Shown one piece after another: positions 12,989 through 23,848 of a DNA stretch of 64,000 nt. The stretch lies in NCBI RefSeq assembly GCF_000182565.1, contig NW_015971548.1:736047-800046 (forward strand), given 5' to 3'. Position 1 is the first letter of the stretch. Every line of letters starts with the position of its first letter. This DNA is from Spizellomyces punctatus DAOM BR117 (lineage: Eukaryota; Chytridiomycota; Chytridiomycetes; Spizellomycetales; Spizellomycetaceae). The position numbers and the translations under genes were made by a program. The notes under the pieces are model-generated. The model made no database searches and was not told where the DNA came from. It was given only the letters and a program-made list of their open reading frames with translations.

Positions 12989-14322
12989 GTGGGAAATGAG
13001 CGAGCGTGTAGAGGACAAGCGTCTATTTGACTAGTAAATACAGCCGTGGGTAGGTCGCAAAAGATGTCGTCACGTCCTTGCAAAACTAACGAGTGGATCC
13101 AATTATGAGTAAAGAAAAGTAACAGCAATCCAGGGGTCCAAGAATCTAAAATCTTTTTCCAGAATAGATTTGTTCTAACATAAATGTAACTAATCTCTCA
13201 ATAGGGAACTTTTATACACGAGCTGTTTTAAGAGATCGCGCTGAGGACCCAACGTTCTAAGTGACGTTTGTGGTGGTTGAGTCATGTCCGTTGGTGTGAA
13301 ATCACGTGATGTCCTTACCTAAGAAGAGCAGTAGACAGCGAATCTGGGTCAATCTTGGAACACTGCACACGCACCCTGTTTCTAGTTCAGGTTGTTGCTA
13401 TTCTGCTTTGCGATTCTCCACAAGGACAATGATTCAAAACATTAATGGTCACCGCAACAGATTGCAATTAACTGGCGTGACAGTGCTCAATGTGATATTC
13501 TCTGCTCGCAAGCACGATTCTTCTTGTGATGTTTTTTACTTTTATTCTCAACACTGCAAGTTTGTTGCACAGCGTCACCTCCACTTTTTTGCATTCATCA
13601 TTGAGTATGCATACAGAAACTAAAGGTAGTCGCCTGGAGCGCATGGACTAGAGAATCTCTTGGTAGCTGGCTATGGTGTAGCGATACAAGCACTCCTCCC
13701 CATAAAACTCGCGTACAATTTCTTAGAATGGAATATGAATTTGTTGACATTATTATTAACTGGTCAAGCTCTTGTTTTGAAGGCAACAAAACACACAAGA
13801 GTGCGAAACGACTTGATGGGGCGGGTGACTGTCGCCATCTTCAACTCTCTTATGTGATCTGATCAATGCGCGTCTGTCACGACTTCTACTCGCAAAAGAT
13901 TCAGGTGCTTAAAAGATCAACACAAAGACCAATTGCCTCTGACATTACAACACTGCACTGCATATATTCGCATTGTCCAACTGTTTTCACAACGACAAGA
14001 AAAAAGCTGCATCGCATCCTTCTCTTCCATTCCCGCAAAACTACAACTACAAACTATGCCACAAATAACACAAACACACAAAAAAGGACGACAACGAACT
14101 CGTGCAAGGAAGGTAGCCACTTTACGGAGGAGAGCATACTCGATTTCAAAAAATCCATAAGTATCTCTCGTAATCTCGACCTGCTAATCCTTCTGCAAAC
14201 TTATCATGCAGTGCAAGGGCCTGGAATATGCATATGGCATACTCTACAGCTTTGCTAGTGATGGGTATAATTCTGATTTTAGGTCTTTTTTTTTCAGCGC
14301 CCAGGAGACTTCGACACGCCTT
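12989..14322. other. Intergenic, about 1.3 kb
   Basis: This holds the upstream region of the Blm10 gene and the 3' flank of the BET-GATA gene, both on the minus strand. Short open frames occur on both strands, but none shows protein-like composition or splice-linked continuation. No tRNA or repeat is evident. Confidence 0.5.
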
Positions 14323-16056
14323 CTAATCGGAATCGGACGAAGAAGATCCATCGCTGTCAGACTCTTCATCATCGCTGGGAGAGAAACTGGTCAGGCCCCT
14401 TGGACCAACTGGCATAGGGGCAGCCTTTGGCGCTTTGCTAGCGCTCTTGACAAACTCGTATAGTGCAGTCAAGGTGATATCGTCGATCGTATCAATATCG
14501 ATTTCAATCTCCTCTTGCGTATCACGGAGATGGGGAAGACCAGCTCGGATAATCTCAAAGACGCTGGTCATGGCATCCTCGGTGAGAGTTCCAATCAGCT
14601 CCGACAATTCCTTCTTTTGCTCGTAACTGATAGATTTGCCACCCTTTTTACCCCTAGAACGAGGCTTTGGCTTTCCATTTGCATCCAACTTTCTTGCCTT
14701 GGGCTTTGGACGGAAAGGAGTGTTGGCGGAGTAAATGGGAACATCAGGAACTTTGTTGTCGCCCATAATCTTCCCATTCCTCCACTTTACACCACATTTG
14801 TTGCAAAGGGTACCGCATCCAGACGGTCCACGGCGCCACATCGGAGTCTCGCTGGTACCACAGTATTCACACTGTTTTTCTGGCCCTGCGGCTGCAGCGA
14901 CCGCAGGCAAGATTTCGTCATCAGCCAGTTCAGGAGCCGGTGATCCAGTAGACGATCGAGACACTTTGGCCTTGGATGAACGACGGCGCTTTACAGTGGT
15001 TTCTGCAAGCCCGGCGCCTGATGATCGCTTGCGCTTCGGCTTTTTCTTCTCCGTCAACAGTGCCAGTTGTTGGTGAATTGTCTCCAAGCAAGATGCAAGC
15101 GTACTGATCTGTTGCGACACGCCATCATCATCGCTCGAGTCAACTTCCATCTCGTCGTCATGGCCAGTGGCTGGGCCACCAGTTGAGTTTCGGCGGCCAG
15201 AGATGGATGTTCTGGGTTTCTTTGCAGGGATATTCTCGGGTTCAAATACACGAGGTGGCTTGATTTGACGTTTGGACTGTCGCCTCGACCCGGATACGTC
15301 GTGCGGGGAGGCAGGTGCGGTTGTTTGATCTCCAGGCACGGTGAGAGCGGGGAAAAGTTTGTTCACCTGAAGTGAGAAGTGCGTTTCGAGGGTTTTGCCG
15401 AGTTGGTGGACGGCGTTGGCGGGGGGGTTATATGTGAAGCAGTTGTTGAGCATGAGTTGAACATCGTCAGCCACCTCTTGCACTTTGGTGTACTCTTGTG
15501 CAGCAAGCTTCCGTTCGACGGTCGACAGATCCATTGGCTTTTTGATCACATTGAAATAATCCGGTGCGCCAACAGCAAGAGGATCAACCGGTGCAAGGAA
15601 CGGCCATGCAGCGTGGTGCTTTTTAAGCGAGTTGAGCAACTGACGACACAATTTTATATCAGATGGTGCAAGGACCGGTACTGCAGATCGGGCGTACTCT
15701 GCAGGGGACGAAGCTGGTGATACAGAGGAGGGTACAACACTCTCTTCTGATTTGGAAATTGATGTTTGAATGGTGGACGATGCAGCGGAGTCGGGGACAA
15801 CGACACTTGTTTCGTCAGACGGTGCGGGGGATGCGGGGTGGTGATCTGATGGAGGTGACAAGGGAAGTGAAGAAGGTGATCGAGATTGTGGTAAACTGTC
15901 AGCGATGCGCTGATCCAGCATGACGAGGGCTGATTTTTCCTCCACAGGACTGACTGGAGTAACGACTTTGACATCGTCTGCCGGCGGTGGAGAAGGATGC
16001 GCAGAGTGGCGAGCACCCGAGAGTGTTGTGTCCAATGATGCTAGAGCCATCTTCAT
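14323..16056 (-). CDS. BET-like protein: single bromodomain, GATA zinc finger, NET domain
   Basis: Single exon, 577 aa from ATG 16056. Residues 134-236 form a bromodomain with the WPF shelf ([12 protein letters not shown]) and the acetyl-lysine-contacting Asn in NNCFTYNPP. Residues 396-421 form a GATA-type finger, [12 protein letters not shown] continuing to CNKC. Its spacing is C-x2-C-x18-C-x2-C, the 18-residue-loop form known from White Collar proteins and plant GATA factors. Residues 476-539 match the NET (extra-terminal) domain of BET proteins, and the C-terminus is a Ser/Asp tail like the BET SEED region. Lys/Arg-rich stretches before and after the finger look like nuclear localisation signals. 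The role is therefore chromatin-bound transcriptional regulation, combining acetyl-histone reading with sequence-specific DNA binding. Typical fungal Bdf1 has two bromodomains and no GATA finger, so the architecture is unusual. Confidence 0.92.
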   Translation of the reverse strand: MKMALASLDTTLSGARHSAHPSPPPADDVKVVTPVSPVEEKSALVMLDQRIADSLPQSRSPSSLPLSPPSDHHPASPAPSDETSVVVPDSAASSTIQTSISKSEESVVPSSVSPASSPAEYARSAVPVLAPSDIKLCRQLLNSLKKHHAAWPFLAPVDPLAVGAPDYFNVIKKPMDLSTVERKLAAQEYTKVQEVADDVQLMLNNCFTYNPPANAVHQLGKTLETHFSLQVNKLFPALTVPGDQTTAPASPHDVSGSRRQSKRQIKPPRVFEPENIPAKKPRTSISGRRNSTGGPATGHDDEMEVDSSDDDGVSQQISTLASCLETIHQQLALLTEKKKPKRKRSSGAGLAETTVKRRRSSKAKVSRSSTGSPAPELADDEILPAVAAAAGPEKQCEYCGTSETPMWRRGPSGCGTLCNKCGVKWRNGKIMGDNKVPDVPIYSANTPFRPKPKARKLDANGKPKPRSRGKKGGKSISYEQKKELSELIGTLTEDAMTSVFEIIRAGLPHLRDTQEEIEIDIDTIDDITLTALYEFVKSASKAPKAAPMPVGPRGLTSFSPSDDEESDSDGSSSSDSD

Positions 16057-18606
16057 AATTGTACAGGAAAGCTTTTGAGTCAAATGAACATGATGAGTTC
16101 TTTAAAAGATTGCAAGCGACGGCAGTGCGCAGTCGCCGACCAACCGTCGTCATAAGACGGTCAACCAACCTGCTATTTGTAATCAAAGGTCGTGTCGAAA
16201 GGTAAGCGAAATGGAAGAATAGAGAGAACGGGAGGAAAGGAAGTTTACTACAAAACCAGAAAGGAGAAAAATGATGAACAACGGAAAGAGATGGCGGTTA
16301 TTCCACTACATGTGAATCCCCAACCACCCCCCACGTCTTCCATATCCCTCCTCTAGGCAGCACAGGAGAATCAAGCTTGGGCGCAGTCGTGGGGAAGGCG
16401 AGGTAGAGGATGATGCTCTGTGCTTCAAGGCTAGGTTCAGGCCAACCTAGTCGCTGTCCGATGCTTGCATTGATAATTCATCTTTATTTTGATAAAAGCT
16501 ACTGGACACCGACGACGAAGGATGTCGAACTCGGCACAGTCACCTCCTCTTCCCCGCCATTTCCCATGCGCAGTCAGCACGTCCTCCTTTCTCCTACACT
16601 ATCCCATCGACGACGACAACGACGATGCCTCGTTCGACAGTGCGTCGGCGGGCATGGATGCTCACCAAGCAGTGGCGTGAAAAGGGTCGGACGTAGTGGT
16701 CGGGCGTGTGGAAATTTCGATTGCAATCGACGACGAACCCGACAGGAGGAAAAAGAAAACGGACACGTGATGTCGTTGCCTTGGAAACCCGTGTACCCCC
16801 ACAGCCAAGAGAAAGCTGCGGGGGGAAGCGAAAAGGTGTCCCATGCCTATATACCATCCCGTTCCCATAGAGCCATCACAACCCCTTGCGTGCCGTTCTA
16901 AATCTACACCTCATGGCCGCCTCTCCTGGCAGCACTGCGCCCATCGAAGGACAACGAAGGACCTCGGGCCAATCATCTCTCTCCCATCCAGCTCATATAA
17001 AATTACCTTTTAGGAAAGTCGTAATGTTTGAATGCGGGGGGCCAGGGCCAAAGGAGGTAAAAAAAAAGGAGGTGATAGAAAATTTGCGCGGTTTCAATGC
17101 GTGTGACAAAAGTTGTGTCCGCAATGACGCGTCCCAGCAACCAATGGTTTAGCACAGGAAAAAAACATTGGGGGGAATGGGGACAGCTCGCTTTTATATG
17201 CCGCTCGCAATTGATATGAAAAAGGGGAAATTCAGGGGTTGGTGTCTTGGTGCAGGCCTACATTGATTTGTCACCGCGTTGGCGGCTGCTGATTGGCTGA
17301 AATTTACGTGATTTGCCACCAAGTCGAGTGGCACACTTTCTGATGGGAAAAAGGCCCAGGAAAAAAGAGCGAAACAGCAAACAAAGCCACACGCAACACA
17401 ATACAGACACATAACGTAAGCATGCCAAAAGCACAAACACAAGAGTTTCCCAGACACGTCAACAAAAGACTCTGCAATTTTCCAATGGGCGTATTGTGAA
17501 AGATTCGGTCCTAAAAAACATAAACATGGTAAGACAACGAAAGATCATCAAATAGCAACAAATACAGTAAAGGTTCGGTGCAATACAATGTGCAGTAGCA
17601 GGGATAGACTTTTTTAAGCCAAGTCAAAGGAGTGCGACAAGCATTCTCTCGCACCATCCCATGTCTACCGATCCGTACATACGGACCGGAAAGCTTTCAT
17701 AGAAAGTCTAAGCACGAGACCTACCTTGGCAAGTATGTCGTCTTGCGATGTGTCTCCAAAACGATGCCGGATGGCATCCGCCAGCTTCACGTCGCTCCTC
17801 CAATGATCACTTCCATCCATGTTCCACAGGCATCAAAGCTTTTTGTTCTCCATGTCATCCTCACACATTCAATGCATCTACCTTCACCAACCTATCCGCG
17901 CAACAGAAAGCGTTAGAGCGTTAAACTAGGCTTCACACAATCTCGCCCACACTAAAGTTCACTTACCTCAATTTCTAATCGTGCAGTGCCTGCACGGCCC
18001 TTCAACTAAACTCTTGCGAGTAATCCAAACCAAAAGCACAGAACGCAACCTACCTTTAAGAGTACTCACCGTTTATAAGGAGTTCAGTCAAAATACTTTG
18101 GAAAGCACGCACAGAAACCAGAATGAGTGCGCCAAAAGGGAAAAGATCCGTTGGGGCATAAAAACTAGACATGGCCCAATGTGACTCTTGCGTGCTGAAC
18201 AATAAAATTGTGGGAACACTTGATGCACGTGACTGATTGAGTTAGTCAGCTGGCTCCAATATAAACAAACGGGGGATGGATGAACTGACATGAAAACGCT
18301 TGAAGTTTGCAGCAACGCTTCCACTGGATATATCCGTAATGATTACAGGTCCAATACATATGTGAAGGCTATAGAAAGGAAACATCATTTTCAAATACTC
18401 CCCTTTGAGCGGCATACAGATTAAACAAAACAAAAAGACAATGCATCAAATTAAACAATCAAAAAAGAAGAGCATCAAATTAAACAATCAAAAAAAAAGT
18501 TATGAACCTTCCCTTCATATATACAATTATTCGTCGTCAGTCAACTCTCCCCCCAAAAGTTAAATAAACTCATCTCACGCTCTCTAAAAGAGAAAACGGC
18601 ATCAGA
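16057..18606. other. Long intergenic region, about 2.5 kb
   Basis: This lies upstream of the BET-GATA gene (-) and downstream of the phytochrome stop (-). It has several CCAAT or ATTGG boxes (for example near 16968, 17139 and 17292) and TATA-like stretches near 16996 and 17196. No coding frame has a convincing start, composition or splice partner. It is the longest stretch without a supported gene in the window. It may contain long UTRs or a non-coding transcript, which cannot be decided from sequence. Confidence 0.5.
18443..18495. repeat. Two-copy 24-bp direct repeat, 29-bp period
   Basis: A 24-bp unit beginning GCATCAAATTAAACAATC occurs at 18443-18466 and again, identically, at 18472-18495, separated by 5 bp. 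It is AT-rich and lies about 110 bp beyond the phytochrome stop codon, probably in its 3' UTR. It looks like a recent slip duplication. Confidence 0.9.
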
Positions 18607-21600
18607 CTACGCTATCGTGCACCTTTCATATTTCCAATAACTTTCTTCCATAATTTTAGTCAAATATTCCATATCAACGGGTTTCGAAACATAGCCATCC
18701 ATTCCTTTCTCCATGCATAGTTCCTTGTTTCCGGCCATGGCTTGAGCCGTTACTGCAATGATGGGGATACGTTTGCATTGGGTGTGCGATATGGATTGCA
18801 GAATGCGTGATGTGGCATCAAAGCCGTCCATGTTGGGCATCGCGAGATCTAACGTGTGCGTTAGCGCGTGCTTTTAGTGGACGAGAAAATGGACATGACA
18901 TACCCATGAGGATGATGTTGATTTCGTCCCGATTGGCTTCCCATACTTGGATTGCTTCGAGACCGTCGTCCGCCGTTAGGACCGTGTGACCTCGGCGGGT
19001 TAGCTGACGTTTAAGGAGGTTCTGATTGATCTTTATGTGATCGAAGAGTGAGATACAAGAAGAGTCAAGACAGGTTTCTCTGTAACGTACCAGATTATCC
19101 TCGACTACAAGGCACTTCATAGGAGTGGCTGCTTTCGCAGGTCTTTTCGATAACAGATGCTGTCGAGATGACGGTGATGCAGCCGATTTCAATGGTTGTG
19201 GAACGTTCTGGGATGATACACTGGTCGCCGATGGTTTGGTACCGTTGAAGCCGTTGAAGGGTTGATTCGCCTCGCCTTTGGAAACAGGAGACAGATGATC
19301 TCGTCTTGATGTGTCCGGTTGGGTCGCTGATCCGTTCACCGTGCTATCCAAACTAACTGTTTCCATTGTGTTTGACAACTCCTCAACGGCCTGCTTCCCT
19401 TCCTTTTTGCTCCGTTCAATCTTGGGTATCAACTCAATGATTCTCTTGAACGCAGGGTCATTTGCTAGATCACCAGTCTTGTGTCCCTCCCACGTTTTCT
19501 GCTCCTCATTGGCAATGTGAAAGGGGGTGCAGACATGAAAGGTGGTACCGGTTTGAGTTCCTTCTTCGGGAAAGTCTTCTAGTGAGACACTGTCGAATGT
19601 GACGGTTCCGTTCATGGCATCTGTGAATTTCTTTACCAACGAGAGGCCGAGACCCAGGCCGGTTGACCGTGAGGAGCGACTGAGTGTCTCATCGAGAGGC
19701 TGCAGGTGTTGGAAGAGAAGATGTTGCTTCGATTTTGGAATACCGGGCCTGTGAAAGTTTCTACCGTTATCACCGAGAAAGAGCAATTAATACTCAAGAC
19801 CATATCACTTACCCCCAATCTTTTACAATCAGATGTAGCGCCACCGTATCCTCCCCCTCTACACGTTCTGTTTCCACTTTGCTGAACAGCTCGACCAAGA
19901 CTCGTCCATCATTTGTCCACTTTAGAGCATTGCTGACTAGTGCTTCGCATATACTCTGCCACCAATCCTGCTCCCCCCAGACTTCATGCAAAAGATCGCT
20001 TGCGACGATTTCAACCCGCACTTCCTTTTCATTAGACTGAGACCGCCACTTTTTGTGAAAGGATTGAGTAAGATTCTCAATAACTGCCTTGAGGACTTTT
20101 GCCGGGTTAAAGACAGTTCTCATCCCCCTAGTGGGTGAGGTCAATGCAGAGCTGGTGATCTCCTCGGTAGAATCGGAAAGATCACTTTGGGAAGATGGAG
20201 GGATGTCTACCTCCGTGTACTTCTAATGTGAAATTCGATACTGATTAGATATGCATCGTCAAAATCCCGCCCCAAAAACCTCCGTACCGCACCATGAGAT
20301 GGTCAATCAACCGTGTAAGCTCCTCGTTCGCTTGATTGGCTTCATTTAGCAATTCCCGTTGACCAGAGTCTGAACTCGTATCATCAGCCAGCAATCCCAA
20401 TGCAGCCTTGATTGTATGCAGTGGTGTTCTCACTAAAGGTAAAAACTTTAGCGCTCCGCCCTAGATTTTCCATTCACGAGCACGTACTTACACTCGTGGC
20501 TAACATGATTGAGAAGCATGTTTTTCCTCCACTCTGCCTCCTTTTTCATCTTACGTTCCAGTACTAGGCGGGCATTCCGATCCATCGCTTCAAAATGTGC
20601 TACTCGCAGGAGGTGCGATCGCCAGGAGGTAAGTACATTGGTGAGAACAACTTGGAGCGTTGACATTAGATCCTGCAAGGTCGCGTCAATCATCATGCAA
20701 AATGGCTAGTAAAGAGCCGTTCACCAACGAACCCTGTCTTTGCACAAAGGCTCATCCCATGGTCGACTATGGCCCGTCACAACCTCTTTCCAAGCTTCAA
20801 AGGATTGCCGTGGTTCGATCTTGCGCGTCGCACGATTGTACGTGGCCGACTTGTCTTTCGCCCCCTGATTTGTATCGTCAATGTTTGGCTCGTCTCAGTA
20901 ATTCCGACACACGTTCACTCACCCCCCATTGCACATTTTGCAACTGTTCACTAGCAAACCACGCAATCCAATCGGTGCCTCCCTCGCTGATGGGCAAATG
21001 CACCACTCCAGCTAAAACAGTATCCAAACCGTCGTATCCCACCAGATGATTTTTAACACAGGTGGAGACAATCACTTCTCGCGATGGTCTGGCATCCGCC
21101 CATTTTATATAATTTGCGACAGCCTTATGGGCGTTATCAGGGACGTTAAAGTGCATGGTTTTGCCATTGTACTGAACTGTTGCATAGTCTATCGTCATTG
21201 CCGTGAGAAACAAAGCGTCGAGCGCGAAGGAATGACAAAGTAGCGTACCGGCTCTAATCCAAGACATCACCTCTGGAACAACGCGTTCGAAAAACTCGTC
21301 CATGGTCGCAACTATGACCTGTGTTCCCATCGACGTGGTAGTGGTGAGGCTACTAGAGGAAGACTTGTCAGACGAGGTAGAGCCGGTTGGGCCGGGCCAA
21401 GGCGCCTTAGAGTCTTTATCCCAGAAAATATCGCTTGGATCACTAATTGCCGTGTCCAGCCCTGCGTCTTCCGCTTCCCAAAGCTTTTTCATTCCAGCCA
21501 GCTGGATGATTTGCTTTCGTTGTTTTTCGCGTTTACTGTATTCAAGATTTTCGATGGACGTTGAGAGAAGGGATGAAATGTACAGGCACGTGGACCGCAC

Positions 21601-22968
21601 TTGGTAGGGTATGATGTGCTCGTCGTAGTGGTGACTTTTGGAAATATAAGGCAAGGTCAATGACTGTCCTTGCAATTGTGGATTCAATTAATAGCTGCAT
21701 CACTCTAGCATCGTACCATGCGATTAATCCCCATAAGCGGTTCTCTACCATGACTGCGATGGACATTGTTGCCATCTGAATGATGCGTTATGAATTCTAA
21801 GCCATGGGCCACGCGAAAAATCATTGAAACTTACGACGCCCATGTTTTCCAGGTATTTCAAGTGTACGGGTGAAATTGAGCGGAGACTGGCAAACGACAA
21901 GTCCAGCGGCTGACCGCATCTTGACGGTGCGGCAGCAAGGTTTGATGGGGATGCACTTCGGTTCGCCAAAACACGAATCTTGGTCAAGAGATACAAATCT
22001 CTGCACATTGCAAGAGAGATGAGTAACGTGTGACGGAGAGGATACTCTATCATTTGAACAAACCTAGCTTGTTGGGGAATATCGGAGGCTGGAAAGTGCA
22101 AACCCATATATCGCTGGCCCTCAAATCCTTCCCGGCATTCCTCCTCGATCACCACACCATGCCAATCCGCATCAAACCAGTACATCATTACTCGATCATA
22201 CTGCGTCACCTCGGCAATCGACTGCACTGCCAGGTGAATCAACTCTTCTTGTGAAGATGCGGCATTGAATTGATGAATGAGCGTTTGCATGAAGAAAAAG
22301 TGCTGATTTGGATCAGGTTGAGCGACATTGTGGGAATCAAAGTATTCTTTTGGTTCACATTCGAGGATGATCAGACCGAGGTTTCTTGGTGTGCGGTGGA
22401 TGGTCGCGTAAAACAGCCTTGATGGAAGATTTGGGAGGGAGGGAGGGACATGTTCCTTGTCAGAATCTGATACGGGTCGATCATCGACCCAAAATTCAAG
22501 CGGCAATGTATGAATGCTGCCTGTTTCTGCATCCTTTAATGTCCCAAGTGTTCGTAGAAACTGTTTCTGTGATGCGGGTGTCAGACAATCGGTAATTTGT
22601 CTTTGAATGATCCGCGCGACTGTGTTGGACGAGCCCAGGAAAGCAGTAACGTTATTGGACACGATCTGGATTTGCCGCGATTCACCGTCAAATGCCAGAA
22701 GAAGGCCATGGGGTTGTATCGAACCTGTCAAGCAAAGTCAGTCCACAAAGCTTCTAAATTCTGAGTCCAGTGCTCAATCACTGTCAACAAGGCGCCAAAT
22801 ACCTGGAATGTGGATCGGTTCATGCGCGCATGTCTCCAAGAGTCGCTCAAACTCGTTGGACTCCTCAACAGAGGTGTTGCCATTCTTCAATTGAACACTT
22901 TGGGACTCGGCTGGCAGAGTCTCAGCGGTTGACCCAGCACCAACCGCAGTCCTGTCTGCGTCAGCCAT
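18607..22968 (-). CDS. Fungal phytochrome hybrid histidine kinase (PAS-GAF-PHY-HisKA-HATPase-REC)
   Basis: Twelve exons (22968-22803, 22724-22064, 22000-21835, 21775-21717, 21634-20923, 20864-20733, 20705-20492, 20432-20293, 20222-19813, 19748-19091, 19030-18904, 18848-18607) join in phase to 1228 aa. It is a red/far-red light receptor that binds bilin and signals by phosphorelay. Cys47, just before EPIHIPGSIQPHG, is the expected biliverdin-binding Cys of bacterial and fungal phytochromes. The GAF domain has FPASDIP (about 266-272) and SPVHLKYLENMG. The PHY domain has the tongue PRQSF motif. The kinase has His702 in NHVSHELRTPLHT, an N box in EALVSNALKW and a G box STGLGLGLSLVKKF. The receiver has phospho-acceptor Asp1149 in ILMDLAMPNMDG and the conserved Lys in VSKPVD. 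All key residues are present, so it should be functional. The 63-nt intron 22063-22001 is stop-free and in frame, so naive prediction could retain it. Confidence 0.95.
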
Positions 22969-23848
22969 TCCTTGGCGGCTGTCTGTCTATCGGTCGTGAT
23001 AATAAGATGACGGCAAATCGCTCTCGTCTATCGCACTCTTTCTTGTTGTCGTATCCCCAAATGTACGTTGATGATGATCGTTCTGCAAAAACTCGTAAGT
23101 CCAAAACTTGTAAAAAAAAACAAAAAGTTCCCAGGAAGCCGCGGAATTTGTCAACTCGTCCAAAACGAAGGGAGCCTCCAAAAGGGGGGAGCAAAGAGAA
23201 ACCCGAAATTTGGCTAAACGTACGTCCACAATCCAGCAGACTGGAATCATCCAGATTAGTCACTTGTACCACTCTCATGTACCTTTTTATGGAAGTATGA
23301 AATCCATCCAAAACACCCGAAATGCCGTTGATTAGTACCGACTCCTTGGCCATGGACCCGAGAATAAGGCTCTAGGCTCCCCTTACCACTGGACCTTTTT
23401 TTTCACGGTCCAGCGATCTCAACTTAAAAATGATCGTCAGGGCAGCTTCGGTCTTTGGGCAGGCCCTTTAGTAGGATGTCTCAAGTTGAGACTCTCAACG
23501 ACAGATATGCCCGTGCATGGGCCCTCCGATGGGCCCGAAGTCCAACACACCAATATGGCAGATTACTTGTAAAAGTAACCGTGTAAAAAGGAACGTTGCC
23601 AAAAACCGTTCGTTGCGTCAATGTCGACCCTACTTGTCGATGCCGATTGTGTCAGCAGCACTGTGACTCTGGTGATTAGAATGCATTCCAATATACATGG
23701 AACGCGCGACTTTCTACAAAATGTTGCCGTTTCCTTGTTGTGTGACGTATCAAATGGGTGCAACTGTGACATGGGCTGAAAAAAGAGGTTGGGCTGGCGT
23801 GGGAACTCTTTGCATCTCGCCTTTTTTCCCATCATTTCCTATGGGAAC
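22969..23848. promoter_or_regulatory. Shared divergent promoter region of phytochrome and chitin synthase
   Basis: 880 bp separates the start codons of two divergent genes, so it probably contains both promoters. It includes a 7-bp inverted repeat (23389-23413) and an AAAAAAAAACAAAAAG-type run near 23110. No well-known light-response element can be assigned by eye. Confidence 0.5.
23389..23413. repeat. Inverted repeat CTGGACC ... GGTCCAG
   Basis: Seven-base perfect arms flank an 11-base T-rich spacer in the divergent promoter region. It could be a hairpin or a dimeric protein-binding site. No family assignment is possible. Confidence 0.6.

Noticed and set aside
13306-14258. Short plus-strand frames downstream of the BET-GATA gene
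   Set aside because: Low-complexity or random translations overlapping probable UTR, with no supporting features.
16410-16901. Plus-strand open frame of 163 codons in the long intergenic region
   Set aside because: Residue composition is random, there is no family resemblance, and no splice signals extend it.
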